This document shows, in pieces, positions 20,972 through 32,157 of a DNA stretch of 64,000 bases. Source of the DNA: Steromphala cineraria (Eukaryota > Mollusca > Gastropoda > Trochida > Trochidae); the NCBI GenBank assembly GCA_916613615.1, contig OU744733.1, positions 32,341,939-32,405,938 of the forward strand, given 5' to 3'. Position 1 is the first letter of the stretch. The number at the start of each line of letters is the position of its first letter. The notes under the pieces were generated by a model that saw only the letters and a list, made by a program, of their open reading frames with translations, was not told where the DNA came from and ran no database searches. A program made the position numbers and the translations under genes.

Positions 20972-21142
20972 TGTACCCTGGGCTCAGAAGCTGGATTCGC
21001 TCGCGCGGCCTGACTTCGGATATAGCCAATCAAATCATTTTCTCGCCATCTTCTTGGTAAAATTTCAACAATAAAATGATTCGATTGGCTATATCCCAAG
21101 TTGGGCCGCGCAAGCGAATCTAACTCCTGAGCCCAGGGTACA
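20972..21142. mobile_element. palindromic MITE in the last intron of the TPR/J gene
   Basis: A near-complete palindrome of about 171 bp. The left arm starts tgtaccctgggctcagaagc and includes tatagccaatcaaatcatttt. The right arm repeats these in reverse (aaaatgattcgattggctat ... gagcccagggtaca). The arms are about 70 nt with roughly 25 nt between. No target duplication is obvious. Such hairpins are typical of DNA-transposon MITEs. It lies wholly within the intron 20736-21203. Confidence 0.75.
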
Positions 21143-21203
21143 GATTAGTGTAGTTCGTATCCTGAGACAGCTTTCTAACTGGAACCTATTCATTCCTCTT
21201 CAG

Positions 21204-21649
21204 ATTGGTACATCGAGGCTACGAGTGCCTTGCAACGCTACCAATCAGAGACGGTTCAGGCCGAGGAGAAGGCACGAGAGGCAGAGAAGGAGAAGGTCAA
21301 AGAGGAAATCAAAGACGACCTTAAAAAGTTGGAAGCAGAATTCGCTAAGTGTACCAAAGTCGAGTTCCTGGTGTTCTTGTACAAGACATACGAACCAAAG
21401 AACCCCATGTATAAGAAGACAGATTTCCCAGAGAAGCCTGCGATAGATCAATGGAAGAAGCTATACTGTAAAGCTGTTGTGCACTATCACCCAGACAAGG
21501 TGGACGTTGAGACACACGGACTGAAGTGGAAAGTGCTGAGTGAGGAAATTACAAAACTGCTAACTAAGCATTATGAGAATCTGAAAAGTCAAACCTGCGA
21601 AGAGCAAACCAAGACCACGGACACGCCCGAAACGGAAGAGGAAAAATGA
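21204..21649 (+). CDS. TPR-like/J-domain protein, terminal exon carrying the J domain
   Basis: The acceptor cctcttcag (AG at 21202-21203) is entered in phase 1 (G plus AT gives Asp) and the frame runs to TGA at 21647-21649, giving a 459-residue protein in total. It encodes DWYIEATSALQRYQ, a charged helix (EEKAREAEKEKVKEEIKDDL) and then a divergent J domain: WKKLYCKAVVHYHPDKV with the diagnostic HPD at about residues 407-409, followed by a helix (LKWKVLSEEITKLLTKHYEN). HPD is the motif that stimulates Hsp70 ATPase. In classical DnaJ proteins the domain is N-terminal; here it is C-terminal, as in TPR-J fusion proteins. The tail is acidic (TPETEEEK). The plus-strand frame at 21225 and the minus frame at 21245 are shadows. 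Confidence 0.85.
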
Positions 21650-21711
21650 AATGGTCTGGGTGTTAAGATGCGATTGTCTGATTAAGACACTATCATTCCC
21701 GTAATTTCACC

Positions 21712-22680
21712 CTTAATTCTACATCTCCAATAATTCGACCACATAATACTACTTTTTTTTTAGGACACAAATTCAAACCAAACCTATAATTTCAACCAAC
21801 TGCCAAAAGTTACTGCTCATTTAATTCAACCACTGCTTGAAATCATGATATAATTAGCAAGAAAAATCATTGATGATTGCAAAGTGTAGTTTTCTCTGCA
21901 GTAATTATTTTAAAATACATTCATTATGTAGACATTGTTCTTGGTATGTATCTAATATTTCGACCGTGATGCCAAATGATCCATCAAAAGTGAAAAATTG
22001 TTTAACCATAGTAATTAGAGATAAAACCGTTGACTGAGCACAAACAAATTGGGGCAAATTCTACGCTGTAAAGAGCACAATTTATGAGGACGTTGTAAAC
22101 ATTATTTTATTTCCTTAAAGAGCCATTATCGAACTGCAATATTTATAAAAGTATTTGTACTGAATTCGTGTCTTCTTTAAGTAATATTTTGCGATCAACC
22201 ATGAAAAGATCGGACCAAAATTCCTTAAATGGGAGAATTTTACTAAAATGACAGAAACGTAAGCTCCGGCATGTCGACACATGAAGGGCGAGCAAGGGTG
22301 AGCATCAAACAATTTCCGGTTCAAAAAGATACGCTTGAAAGCCGTCTTGTTCGCGCACATTTTCTTTTCTTTTTATCTGAGTCAGGCATTCGTTACCGCT
22401 TAAGTTGATACCCGTTGGACGCAATTGCGGTAACTGAGACGCGGTGTAAAACCTACACACATAATGATGATGTCACCGAAAGCGGGTCGTTAAAAGCTAT
22501 GGCACTTTTGCAGGGGGTACTTTAATTTGGATGTCGAATTAACTATTTCATTGTTTTTTAAAACATGTGAATATAATAGTTCGACGAACTTTTTTCTTCC
22601 GAGTGTTGTATTTCTTTTCTCAATAGCTAAATTTCACCATGAACCGCATGCATGTATGATAAGTTGTCTTTAATTCATTA
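21712..22680 (+). repeat. composite dispersed repeat of about 970 bp
   Basis: The left part (about 21712-22010) aligns with 46260-46430 plus 46756-46890. The right part (about 22150-22680) aligns with 31622-32155, sharing blocks such as acgcttgaaagccgtcttg, gttgatacccgttggacgca, gtcaccgaaagcgggt and tctcaatagctaa. The three loci together suggest one ~1-kb family. No terminal repeats, poly(A) or coding potential were recognised, so its class is unknown. The minus-strand frame 22115-22360 lies inside it. Confidence 0.65.
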
Positions 22681-23930
22681 CAAAGATTTTGTTCATCTAA
22701 AAGTCGTATATCCTGAGCTGAAAATATTCTTATAGACTACAATTTATGAGGTATCAGTTTCTGGCCATTGTTTGGGAGGTTTGGAGGTTGGATGCGGAGG
22801 GAGACAAGAAATGTCTAGTTTATGGATCATTTCTCTGTTCAATTTTAACTGAAATTATTCACTGTTCTAAATTGACAGCCTAACTTTTTTCATATTGGTA
22901 TAGAATTCACTCTTGGTACCCAAACGGCTTATAAAAATACTACATACATTATGAATCTGAAATACCTCAATAGAATAAATGGGCGGATGTGTACCATTTC
23001 GTATCTATTTGAAAGTTTGACATTATCATAATAACTAAAACTTTCAGAAAAACTTCATCTGAAAGTGAAGCTTTTCAATTAATGATAGGGTTCTGTTTAT
23101 AAATTTCTATCAATAACTTACACTGAGTGTTTTATATTTTTGTATTTGTCATTTACTTTTTAGTTTTCGCTTACAATTGTCAAAGCGATTTTTTAAGTGT
23201 TTAAATTTCAATCTTTAAAACAGCATGCTGTTTCGTAACCTTAATGGTACCTTTTGTTATGTCTTTGTCTTGGCAGGATGTTTCATATTTGTTTTACTGT
23301 TTGATATAAGTTTTGACTAAGCTATAAATCCTTATACACTTTATAACCAATCAGAGTCATTTATATTTAAACATTTTATCTTTTCAAGGAGAGAATGCCA
23401 TAGTCTATCACACCGGTTAAAGATTATATAATCACAAACAATAATTTGCTATTTGTCTTTGGAATATATGAATGTCTGATTGAAATATTTTATCTGCGTC
23501 AAAGGTCGCAACTCAAATATGTTTTTGAATGCCACTGCTTGGCAGCTTAGATCTATCTGTCGACCAACCAGCGAATGCATGACTGGTCACACGCCCTTTT
23601 CGTGACGTCATAAACAGAATCATTGCCACGCGCAAACTCCTTCTTTGTCTTTTAAGACGCTGGTCAAAATCCTTATCAATTGTAAATTGTTAAAACTTCA
23701 AACTTAAAACGAAATTATTCTTGACGTGTTACCGTACTTTTAATGATTTACAATGCTTGCAATGTACAAACATTAGAATAGTAATAAATTGTGGATTTTA
23801 TCACGAAGTATTGAAATTACGTTTTAGCTTATCTGGCCTGTACGGTTACATGGGCATATGGCATGTTAGGGTGTCCAGCGTCCTTCCGTCCGTCTGTTTG
23901 TAAATTTTGTGCATGTCCGACTTCTTCTCC

Positions 23931-24160
23931 AGAAGCATAAGGCCTAGAAAGAGTAAACTTTGTGTACAGACAACTTGACTAGTGAGGATTATATTTTGTA
24001 GCTTTGGTGGCCCTGTGACCCCTAATAAGGAACAGGGGCCACACGCTTAAAACCTATTTCTGTAGAAGCATAAGGCCTAGTAAGCTGAAACCTTATGTAC
24101 AGACTGCTTTACTAGTGAGGATTATAACTGTAACTTTGGTGGCCCTGTGGCCCCTAACAA
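23931..24160 (+). repeat. two-copy tandem repeat, period ~133 bp
   Basis: The units start agaagcataaggcctag at 23931 and 24064. Both contain gactagtgaggattata or its close variant, then ctttggtggccctgtg. The second unit is incomplete. Confidence 0.75.
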
Positions 24161-24589
24161 ACCAATGAAAGCCAACGTTTGGAAGCGGTGACCTACTCTT
24201 TAATCGTGTGCGTGTGTTGGGAACAAACGGTTTCAAATATTCGAAAAAGACAAGGATTTTGCTTTTAGTAATGGATAAGTCTAAATTCCATCATTTCATT
24301 AAAAAAAACACAAAACGGAACATTGCACCTATGATATAAATTGCTAACATGTATTCATTGCATAGTGAAATTTGTAATGAATTGCTTTAATAATGTCTAT
24401 GTTTTCATATCCAATGCAAAGTGAGCAAAGGGGAGCGCTATGCCAAGTGTGATGAAAATATCCCTTAGAAATATACACATAGTATAGGTATAGATGTAAA
24501 AAAAATATTTAGTTTCTTTAAGCAAATTACGTAAAAGAAAACTATCATTTCTATAGAAGGAGGCCGGCACTTCATGTGTACGTAGTGTG

Positions 24590-25010
24590 TAGTGCACATT
24601 GACAATACTTTTAATGCGAAGTGCGCAATGTGTAATGGTCATTTGACACTTTACAATAAAAAAGTAGAAGAGGATCCATATTTGCGTAATGGGCACAGCG
24701 TGATGCGCAACGCGTAGTGAGTGTTCGCTTGAACGATACCACAGTGTCTGATTTTACGGTACGATTTTACGCAGACCAAATTTTGGCATCACTTTTCAGC
24801 ATTATGCATATCGAATTACACGTACATGGAATCAATTGCTCATTAGTGCAAAATGTTAAATACTCATTACGCATTGAATGACAAATTAGATACTCATGGC
24901 ACACTATATAAGTTGGGCAGGATTGTCCGCATCATGCATCACGCATCACGCAACACGCATCACGCAACGCGGTATGCAACACTCACCATGCGACACGCAT
25001 TACACACATG
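24590..25010. repeat. degenerate GCATCACGC / GCGTAATG simple-sequence patch
   Basis: The right side (about 24933-25010) is a run of imperfect catcacgcaacacg units. The left side (24590-24722) has related units in inverse orientation (gcgcaacgcgtagtgagtg). The two may once have formed a large inverted repeat. Confidence 0.45.
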
Positions 25011-25952
25011 TACACATGGAATCTCAGCTTTAATCTCCTGTATTTTGTTAAAATGTTAATTAAAATGAAATATTCAATTTCCCGAAAGGGTTTTTATTCG
25101 TAAGGGAATGACGAGTAACAGTTACAAAAATGTTCCGATGTTCCCCGCACAAAGGTTAATGTTTTCGGCTCCGTCAATGGATTCATGCTTCCGTGGTTCC
25201 GTGGCTTATTTTGTGAATATTGTTCCAATTGTACATGGACCAATGGCCTAAAAGCCGAAAGAAAATGAATTCAACTGAGTTGAAAGTGCGCCCCCTTTGT
25301 GAAACGACTGTGATTTAGTAAATATGTCCTTATGCAGTAAATGCAGATTTAGTTCAGGTGTTAATAGTACCTGTAAAAGTTTTAAATATTTCGTATTAGC
25401 TACATGATTTAAAGTAAGTAGCTTCATCTATGCTAGTGATTTAAACTTTTGAAGGTTTGCATGAAGGATATGTACATGCATCGTGCCTGAGATGAGTATA
25501 TCATAGCACAATAAAGTTCCTCTTACATTTGTTTGCTAATTGCACAAGAGAAGAACTTTTCTATATAATGTTTACATTATAATAAGAAAATCTGATCTCA
25601 TTTGTCTGAAAGACTCTTATGATGAGAATATAAACCCCTTTCTAAAACCGTATTAACAAATGACAAAAAAAACTAGCTGTAAGATAACAAACAATGTTTT
25701 CAATATTGGACAACATTACATTAACTACTCGAAAAATACTCCAGACATGTACACTTACTGAAATAAATAGCAATATCCAACAATGGAAGTTTTTACATGT
25801 ATACGAATGTTGTGTTATGCAAGTTGCAAATCGTTTGTATCATGAAATATTGAAACAAGTATTTAGAAAAACACTGATATATATATATTGCATTGTTTTA
25901 ATGTTATTATGGTTGAAAATCATGCCAACAGCCAACATCATTTATTCATTAA

Positions 25953-26308
25953 AGGGGCAGTAGCACGTTTTTTGACAATTTTATATTTTCAATGTTTCAC
26001 TGATAATTGTACGCTAATGCTAAATGTATTACTTTGATAGTGTCAAAAATCTCATTACACAAACAAATCAGCCATAGTCAGACAACAAATTATAAAGATT
26101 CACATAAACTCCATTGGCAGCCATTTTTGTGTGAACACCTTTAATTCATTTTGTGTAAGAAAAGGAATCGCATGGTTTAACCTTACATTATATATTTGAT
26201 TTATTACTGCTTCATTTAGTTTAAGTTCATTGTCTTAAGATTGGAACCATTTATTTTTATTTTCATGACATCACCTTATATTCCCCCTAAAAACGTGCTA
26301 CTGCCCCT
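25953..26308 (+). mobile_element. TTAA-flanked MITE family 1, copy 2
   Basis: A 356-bp copy with intact termini (AGGGGCAGTAGCACG / CGTGCTACTGCCCCT) and perfect flanking TTAA at 25949-25952 and 26309-26312. Confidence 0.9.
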
Positions 26309-26930
26309 TTAAGCATGTCAACTCAACTTTGCGAAGAAACAAAATAACATTCATGGATAATATGTCAACTTTATTAATGACGTCACTTTATTGGTCTGAA
26401 TTGGGGTCAATTTGCAAGATTCCACTCATTGACTGTCCCCGGATTAAGGCTGTGAAGTTTGAGGTTATCTGAAACACAGGGTCTTCTCGAGTATGAGTCC
26501 CAAGATTGGTTGATCTTTATACAGGGGATAAAACATATCAAATACCAATATTTTTTAAATGTGTGAGTCCAGACTCAAACAAGCAACCCATAGATTGTTA
26601 CATCGGGCCTTTATCCATTCGGACAGAAGAAAAATGTTTAGAATGTGGGTTGTACCCCGCACGATACGACCATAACACAACAAAAGTACACAACATGTAA
26701 TTAAGTACATATTTTACACATGAAAAGTTCCACTGTTGATATAGTGTAGAGAATCAGAAATTTCTTCTTTGTCAACTGAATATGGTTAACATCTTGCTAA
26801 GAGGCAATGTATTTCTTTGTCCACAGTGTGATATTTATTGTTTATTTGGGAATTTATTTTCATATACCAAATTTGGTTTCTTTAAGATTAATTCCCAAAA
26901 TTTTCAAACTGTTAGTATTGTCACTTGGAA

Positions 26931-28142
26931 CTATAGAAAGGAATACATGATATGAGACATTATACCGAACTCAGCTTTAGTCGGATATTTAATGACCATA
27001 GCCTTATTTTCGATAGCACAATTTTGGAAACTGATTCTTCTTGCCTCCAGCTTGTTGGATCCAATACAATTACTGTATACCATGTTACCATTAATACGCA
27101 CTATATTAACGAGAACGTTACAGTGAAATTGCTCCTCTTTTTCACAAAGTCGCTTTAAAGTTTTGGCATCATATTTCCGTATGACAAAACGTCCTGATAA
27201 TTTTACTGTCGCGGATATAAGCATGCTTGATTCTCTCAACACAAACATAGTGGACAAATAAGTATGCTCTCCAGGAATATATTCAATCTTTTTGACAGGG
27301 AGTTGGGAACAGTAAAGATCGCACCTTTTTCTCAGCTGCTCTATCCAACACAACAGATCAACATGACCAGACATGATATCTATTGTGGCAGAATACCTTT
27401 TGTGCCAAACTGTCAGTGACTGATTCCTTTTCTGGTTGGTCCTTGGTGAAGTGGAATGGTGGTAAATAGCCCCGATATGCGAGATCGGATACAAACAATA
27501 AATTTTATCTTTGAAAACGTGCATATTTTTGGCATGTCCATAATGGTCTTTAACCAACCTGTCCCTCGGAGCTGTGCGTTCTAATGCTTGTTTATATATT
27601 CCATCATCAAGTGACAAAAATATAAACATTGACTTTGGATCGTACGTGAACGAATAAACAGTTTCCTTGTATTCGAGTCCAGTGTATTCAACTTTTCTTG
27701 TTAACATGGATCCGATAACAACAGATTCTGTACCTGTCCCGAGGTCCTTATTAGCGCACATTAAGAAGCAATGGTTTTGTCTGTAATACGACAGTTTCTT
27801 TTTGAAAGAGTTCGTTCCTTGATCAGAAGAATATCTTGATATGAGGTACTGGTTGATTTCTGTCTTGTTAATGCTAGAATCAGTTCCGTGCATGTACATA
27901 TCCTTAGCTACGAGATCCACTAAGATACACCCTGGTGAATATGCACATTTGACAGCGCACTCTAATTTTGTTCCACAAATGATGTTTCCAATGGACTTAA
28001 AGCCTGTTGTCTTCAAAGGAGTGTTGTCTTTATACTTAAACGAAGAATATTCACCCTCGCCTACTTGTAAGAGCACCATTATCATGAAAACTGAACCACT
28101 TGTTCCATATGTGTCTGCCATCTTGCTGAGGAACAACTGCAT
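26931..28142 (-). CDS. intronless secreted protein with PAN/apple-like cysteine cluster
   Basis: A single 403-codon frame on the minus strand. Translation may start at the first Met (28142) or at the eighth residue (MADTYGTSGS, ~28121). The latter gives a better signal peptide, with a hydrophobic core VFMIMVLLQV and likely cleavage near GEGEYS. Residues ~55-75 (IICGTKLECAVKCAYSPGCI) have the C-x5-C-x3-C-x5-C spacing of a PAN/apple module, an extracellular protein- or glycan-binding fold. The remaining ~300 residues contain several strand-rich segments (SVVIGSMLTRKVEYTG, SMFIFLSLDDGIYKQAL, MLISATVKLSGRFVIRKYD), conceivably a beta-propeller, but no named domain was recognised. No membrane segment follows. 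There are no introns, unlike its neighbours, so it could be an orphan or a retrocopy. The plus-strand frames at 26952 and 27841 are shadows. Confidence 0.7.
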   Translation of the reverse strand: MQLFLSKMADTYGTSGSVFMIMVLLQVGEGEYSSFKYKDNTPLKTTGFKSIGNIICGTKLECAVKCAYSPGCILVDLVAKDMYMHGTDSSINKTEINQYLISRYSSDQGTNSFKKKLSYYRQNHCFLMCANKDLGTGTESVVIGSMLTRKVEYTGLEYKETVYSFTYDPKSMFIFLSLDDGIYKQALERTAPRDRLVKDHYGHAKNMHVFKDKIYCLYPISHIGAIYHHSTSPRTNQKRNQSLTVWHKRYSATIDIMSGHVDLLCWIEQLRKRCDLYCSQLPVKKIEYIPGEHTYLSTMFVLRESSMLISATVKLSGRFVIRKYDAKTLKRLCEKEEQFHCNVLVNIVRINGNMVYSNCIGSNKLEARRISFQNCAIENKAMVIKYPTKAEFGIMSHIMYSFL

Positions 28143-30419
28143 GAATTGATAGTTTCAGAATGATGTAACTATACTTGAACAACATTCATTATTCAACCCC
28201 CTACTGACGGTAATAACTTAGAACAAGCAGCTGACATGGTCGAGCTATATCCCCCGCAAATAGCATAATATGTATAGATCTTAGTTATCTTCTTACAACA
28301 TTATCAGTTTTAAAAGATGCAAAATAAAATTGTTCTTTTAGTATGTTAAAATTAATCTTCATTTATAAACCGAAAGAGAACAGATGATAAATAAACGACC
28401 GGAATCCTCTTTTTTTGCTTATAGACACAAAAAATATCAAACATATAATTTCAAAATTGTTAATCATGACACCCTTTAAAAGCATTCTGTATCTCAATAC
28501 CTAATTTGATTACAATATGACCACCAGTTCTTAGCGATATTAATCCCTTTGATGTGTAGGTTTTCCCTTAGTTTGCATATTTCGGTATTGTACTCTTTTC
28601 AATCTTCTCTTAAGCATATCTTCTAACTAGACATACTAGTGCACGCATATGTTATAAAAAATGTCAACCATTATCTTTTATCTATTTAAGAAAATTATTA
28701 TTGTGTTTTCCAAAGAACATTAATTTTATATTGAGTCTTTGGTAAAATCTCTTTATCTCAGACATATTTCCCTAACTAACCTAAGTATACACTTACTGCT
28801 TACTATACTTACCAAGTAATGATATGGTATTTGCATGTTTTCAAATGTTAAGTGTAGAATCAAAACTAAATCTGCAGAAGTTCTATTTCAAGAAGTAATT
28901 ATATATGCATTGGGAGAGGGTCATGGAAAATAATACGTTTAAATGTGGAGGGCCGCACAAAAAAATTACATTGAGTTGGGGAGGGTCATTTTATAATGTA
29001 CAAACCCAAATATAAAAACACATTTCAGTTTGTATTGTTTGTATCAAGTTGTTTATATTAAATACTTTATGGCAAATATATCTATATAAGAGGGTAAAAC
29101 GTCTGATTTCATAAAATGATTTTCAATAGCAATAGTATAATAAGGTCTGTCATATCATGTGATTACAGACAGATAAAGATTTGACTAAAATTGTCAATTG
29201 AAGAGAACAATGCACTGCTGGTAACTTTCACTCTTTTCGTTTCATCTCATTTATTCCTTCAGCCAATCTACGATTGTTTTTAATCGTCTGTAACACTTTC
29301 CTTTGTTGTTAACAATAAGCCAGGTGAGTTTGTGAAAATAATCAAATAGCACCTAAGGCATTCACTTTCTGAATCCATACATAACTTCACAACAATAACT
29401 TCATTTATAGCATTTTAAATATATTTCTCACATTTTACTTTCAAAATACTCCTTGAAATGGATTCGTCCATGCACGAGAATCGCCAATCTTTACTCGGCC
29501 TCTACCTGAATCGCGCTTGACCCGTCACATGAAAAGCACTGCCTTCTTCGTGGCAAACTAATATTGATGCGAGGTGCGCGAACAAAGCCTACGAAATAAG
29601 AAAATCAGAACAACTACAAACAAGAATCGTTGAGACGGACATAAATCTCAAGCTTGAGACCAGAAGATCCCCGGGAGACCCATGGATAACAGTCGAGGAG
29701 ATCCGTAACTAGGATGCACAGTCAGTCAATATTCAAGGATTGTTTATTTCCTTATGTGCTCACCATGTTTGATAACGAGTCTGAGACTCGAGCTTACTTT
29801 CGGATGTGTGTTTTCTTGAATTCGTGAAAAACGTAAATTCTTTTGGATATTTTCTGTTTTTGTTTTTTCTCTCGTTTTTTTCAAGGAACTGCAAGTAAGT
29901 AGTTTTTAATATGGTTGTCACTTATTCAGCGTCAGACTACAATATCATGGCAGTAACAGTACAGTAGTTCTGTGTCTATTTTGAAACTGTTTTTAATTCG
30001 TGTCATTTCCTAGATAAAGGATTCCCATATACATCGATAATGTACTGATCTGATACATTGATGAAGAGGATTGTGGTTTTTATTTTATGTAATGTGGACA
30101 CTAACGTACGTTGTTCCTTTGAACTTATACGATATTTTTGATACCTACATAATAATATTCATATTCATATATCATCAAGATAACGATTTTCTGTCTTTTT
30201 TTGCTGTGTGTGAAAAAGTCAGTTAGTGACGACTATGGATATTCTCAGAATCTTTCGATTTTGGTGTTCTTTTTTCTAACTTGTTTGGCAAAATGTCGTT
30301 TACGATAGCATATACAGTATGGATATTTTATGAACGCTTCGATTTTTTCTTTTTTTGGTATGATCCACATACTGTCGTTTATATCGATATTTTTAGAATG
30401 CTACAAAGATAGCGGGATC
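28143..30419. other. gene-free stretch upstream of the secreted-protein gene
   Basis: AT-rich with no convincing exon. A donor-like AAGCCAG|GTGAGT at ~29325 and an AAG|TAAGT-like site at ~29893 were seen but have no coding frame attached. Confidence 0.45.
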
Positions 30420-30423
30420 TTAA

Positions 30424-30781
30424 AGGGGCAGTAGCACGTTTTTTGACAATTTTATATTTTAAATTTTTCACTGATAACTATAAGTTAATGCTAAATGTAT
30501 TACTTTGATAGTATCATAAATCTCATTACACAAACCAATCATCCGTATAGTCAGAGAACAAAGTATGAGGATTCACATAAAATCCATTGGCATCCATTTT
30601 TGTGTGAACACCTTTAATTCATTTTGTGTAAGAAAAGGAATCGCAAGGCTTAACTTTACATTGTATATTTGATTTATTACTGCTCCATTTAGTTTTTATA
30701 CATTGTCTAAAGATTGGAACCATTTATTTTCATTTTCCTGACATCACCTTATATTCCCCCTAACAACGTGCTACTGCCCCT
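30424..30781 (+). mobile_element. TTAA-flanked MITE family 1, copy 3
   Basis: A 358-bp copy with termini AGGGGCAGTAGCACGTTTTT and AACGTGCTACTGCCCCT, and perfect TTAA at 30420-30423 and 30782-30785. Confidence 0.9.
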
Positions 30782-31317
30782 TTAAATGCTTTCTTTTTTT
30801 GGGTACGATCTACATGCTGGCGTTTATGACGGCCTATAGGCTATATTGGTATTGTAAGAATGCTTCAAAGACAACCGGATCTTAGACATAAATTAAACAT
30901 TTGTTTAAAAAGGAAAAGGAAAAACAACAAACACTACTAGTATGTCCTTCAATATTTTTGACAACATACAACTACTGTTGAATACTTGTCTTTCTTTCTT
31001 ACCTTTGGGATGAATGAAATATCCTATTTGATCTAGTTAAGGGAGCCTGCCCCTGTTTTCTTTTTCTTGTTTTATTTCTTTTCCTTATGTTTTCTCTTTT
31101 TTTATCTATTTTACTTTTTCTTCATTTAAATACCTGTTCCCATTCGGTTCATAAGTCATCCTTTTCTATTACCGCCTATCAATATTACAACAAAGATTCT
31201 ATCATATTTCCCATAAGTCAATTTCATGATTACAACCACACGCCAATTATAATTGATGAACATTTCATTCCATTTTGCTAGATGACTACAGATAGCTGAA
31301 ATCATTGTTATTTTTTT

Positions 31318-31621
31318 TATGCTAACTGCCGACGATTAGGAGATAAGAAAAAGAGAAGAGAAGTTATGAATTTGTACAGGAAAAAAGATTATTCAATTAT
31401 TTGTTTACAGGATATTCATTTGGCTAAAAAAGATATTAATATAATGAGAAATGAATGGGGTTTACAGTCTATAATAGCTCCTTTTAGGTCAAATGCCAGG
31501 GGAGTAGCAATACTTTTTAATAATAATGTTGATCTTACTATTCATAGAACTATTGAGGATGATGATGGAAATTTTATTATTGCTGATATAACTGTTGAAG
31601 AAAAGAGATTTACAATAATTT
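31318..31621 (+). pseudogene. LINE (L1/Tx1-like) endonuclease-domain fragment
   Basis: The reading frame NCRRLGDKKKRREVMNLYRK (from 31324) continues KDYSIICLQDIH, then FRSNARGVAILFNNN and a residual ADITVEEKRFTII. This is the N-terminal half of an apurinic endonuclease-like domain as found in L1/Tx1-clade ORF2 proteins, with the QD-H and RGVAI signature segments. It is truncated at both ends. The homology stops abruptly where another repeat begins (31622). No start or ORF1 is visible. Confidence 0.75.
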
Positions 31622-32155
31622 TTAAAGTATTTTTAATGTATACGTTGTATTTTTAGAAAAATGTAGCGACCAACCGTGAGAAAATCCGACAAAAATTCAT
31701 CAAATAGGAGATAATTTACCAAATAATACCGAAACGGCAGTCGACATAAGGGCGAATCAAGTGTGGCCATTTCACAACTTCCGGTTTCTAAATGTACGCT
31801 TGAAAACCGTCTTTGTCGCGCTCAACTAGATTTTATATTCTTTTTCTCCGAATTAGGTATTCGTTGCTGTCAAAGTTGATACCCATCGAACGCAATTACG
31901 GTGGTTGAGACACGGTGTAAATCCTACAAGCATAATGATTACGTCACCGAAAGCGGGTTCACAAAATGACATGCCCTTTCTAAGAGGGGTACTGTGCTTG
32001 AAGCGTCGAAATAAGTATGTTATTGTTGATTAAACAATCTAAATATGATATCAAAATTTCGACGAAAGATTTTTCTACAAAGTGATGTATTTCATTTCTC
32101 AATAGCTAAGTTTCATCCCGAACCGCTTGCAAGTATGATACAGCATCTTTAACTT
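31622..32155 (+). repeat. second copy of the right half of the composite repeat, interrupting the LINE
   Basis: It aligns with 22150-22680 in the same orientation (gatacccatcgaacgcaatt, cgtcaccgaaagcgggtt, caatagctaagtttcatcc). It sits exactly between the endonuclease fragment and the reverse-transcriptase fragment of the LINE, replacing the expected C-terminal endonuclease and N-terminal RT coding sequence. Confidence 0.7.
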
Positions 32156-32157
32156 AT

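Larger units (their letters stand above)
22681..25948. other. gene-free stretch
   Basis: No coding exon or RNA gene was recognised. It contains a two-unit tandem repeat (23931-24160) and a degenerate ATGCGTCACGC-type repetitive patch at about 24590-25010. Short open frames here lack splice context or coding character. Confidence 0.5.

Noticed and set aside
26506..26700. Plus-strand open frame of 64 codons with several Cys
   Set aside because: No start context or acceptor, and no similarity recognised.
31087..31281. Plus-strand 64-codon frame, Phe/Ser-rich
   Set aside because: T-rich low-complexity sequence upstream of the LINE fragment.
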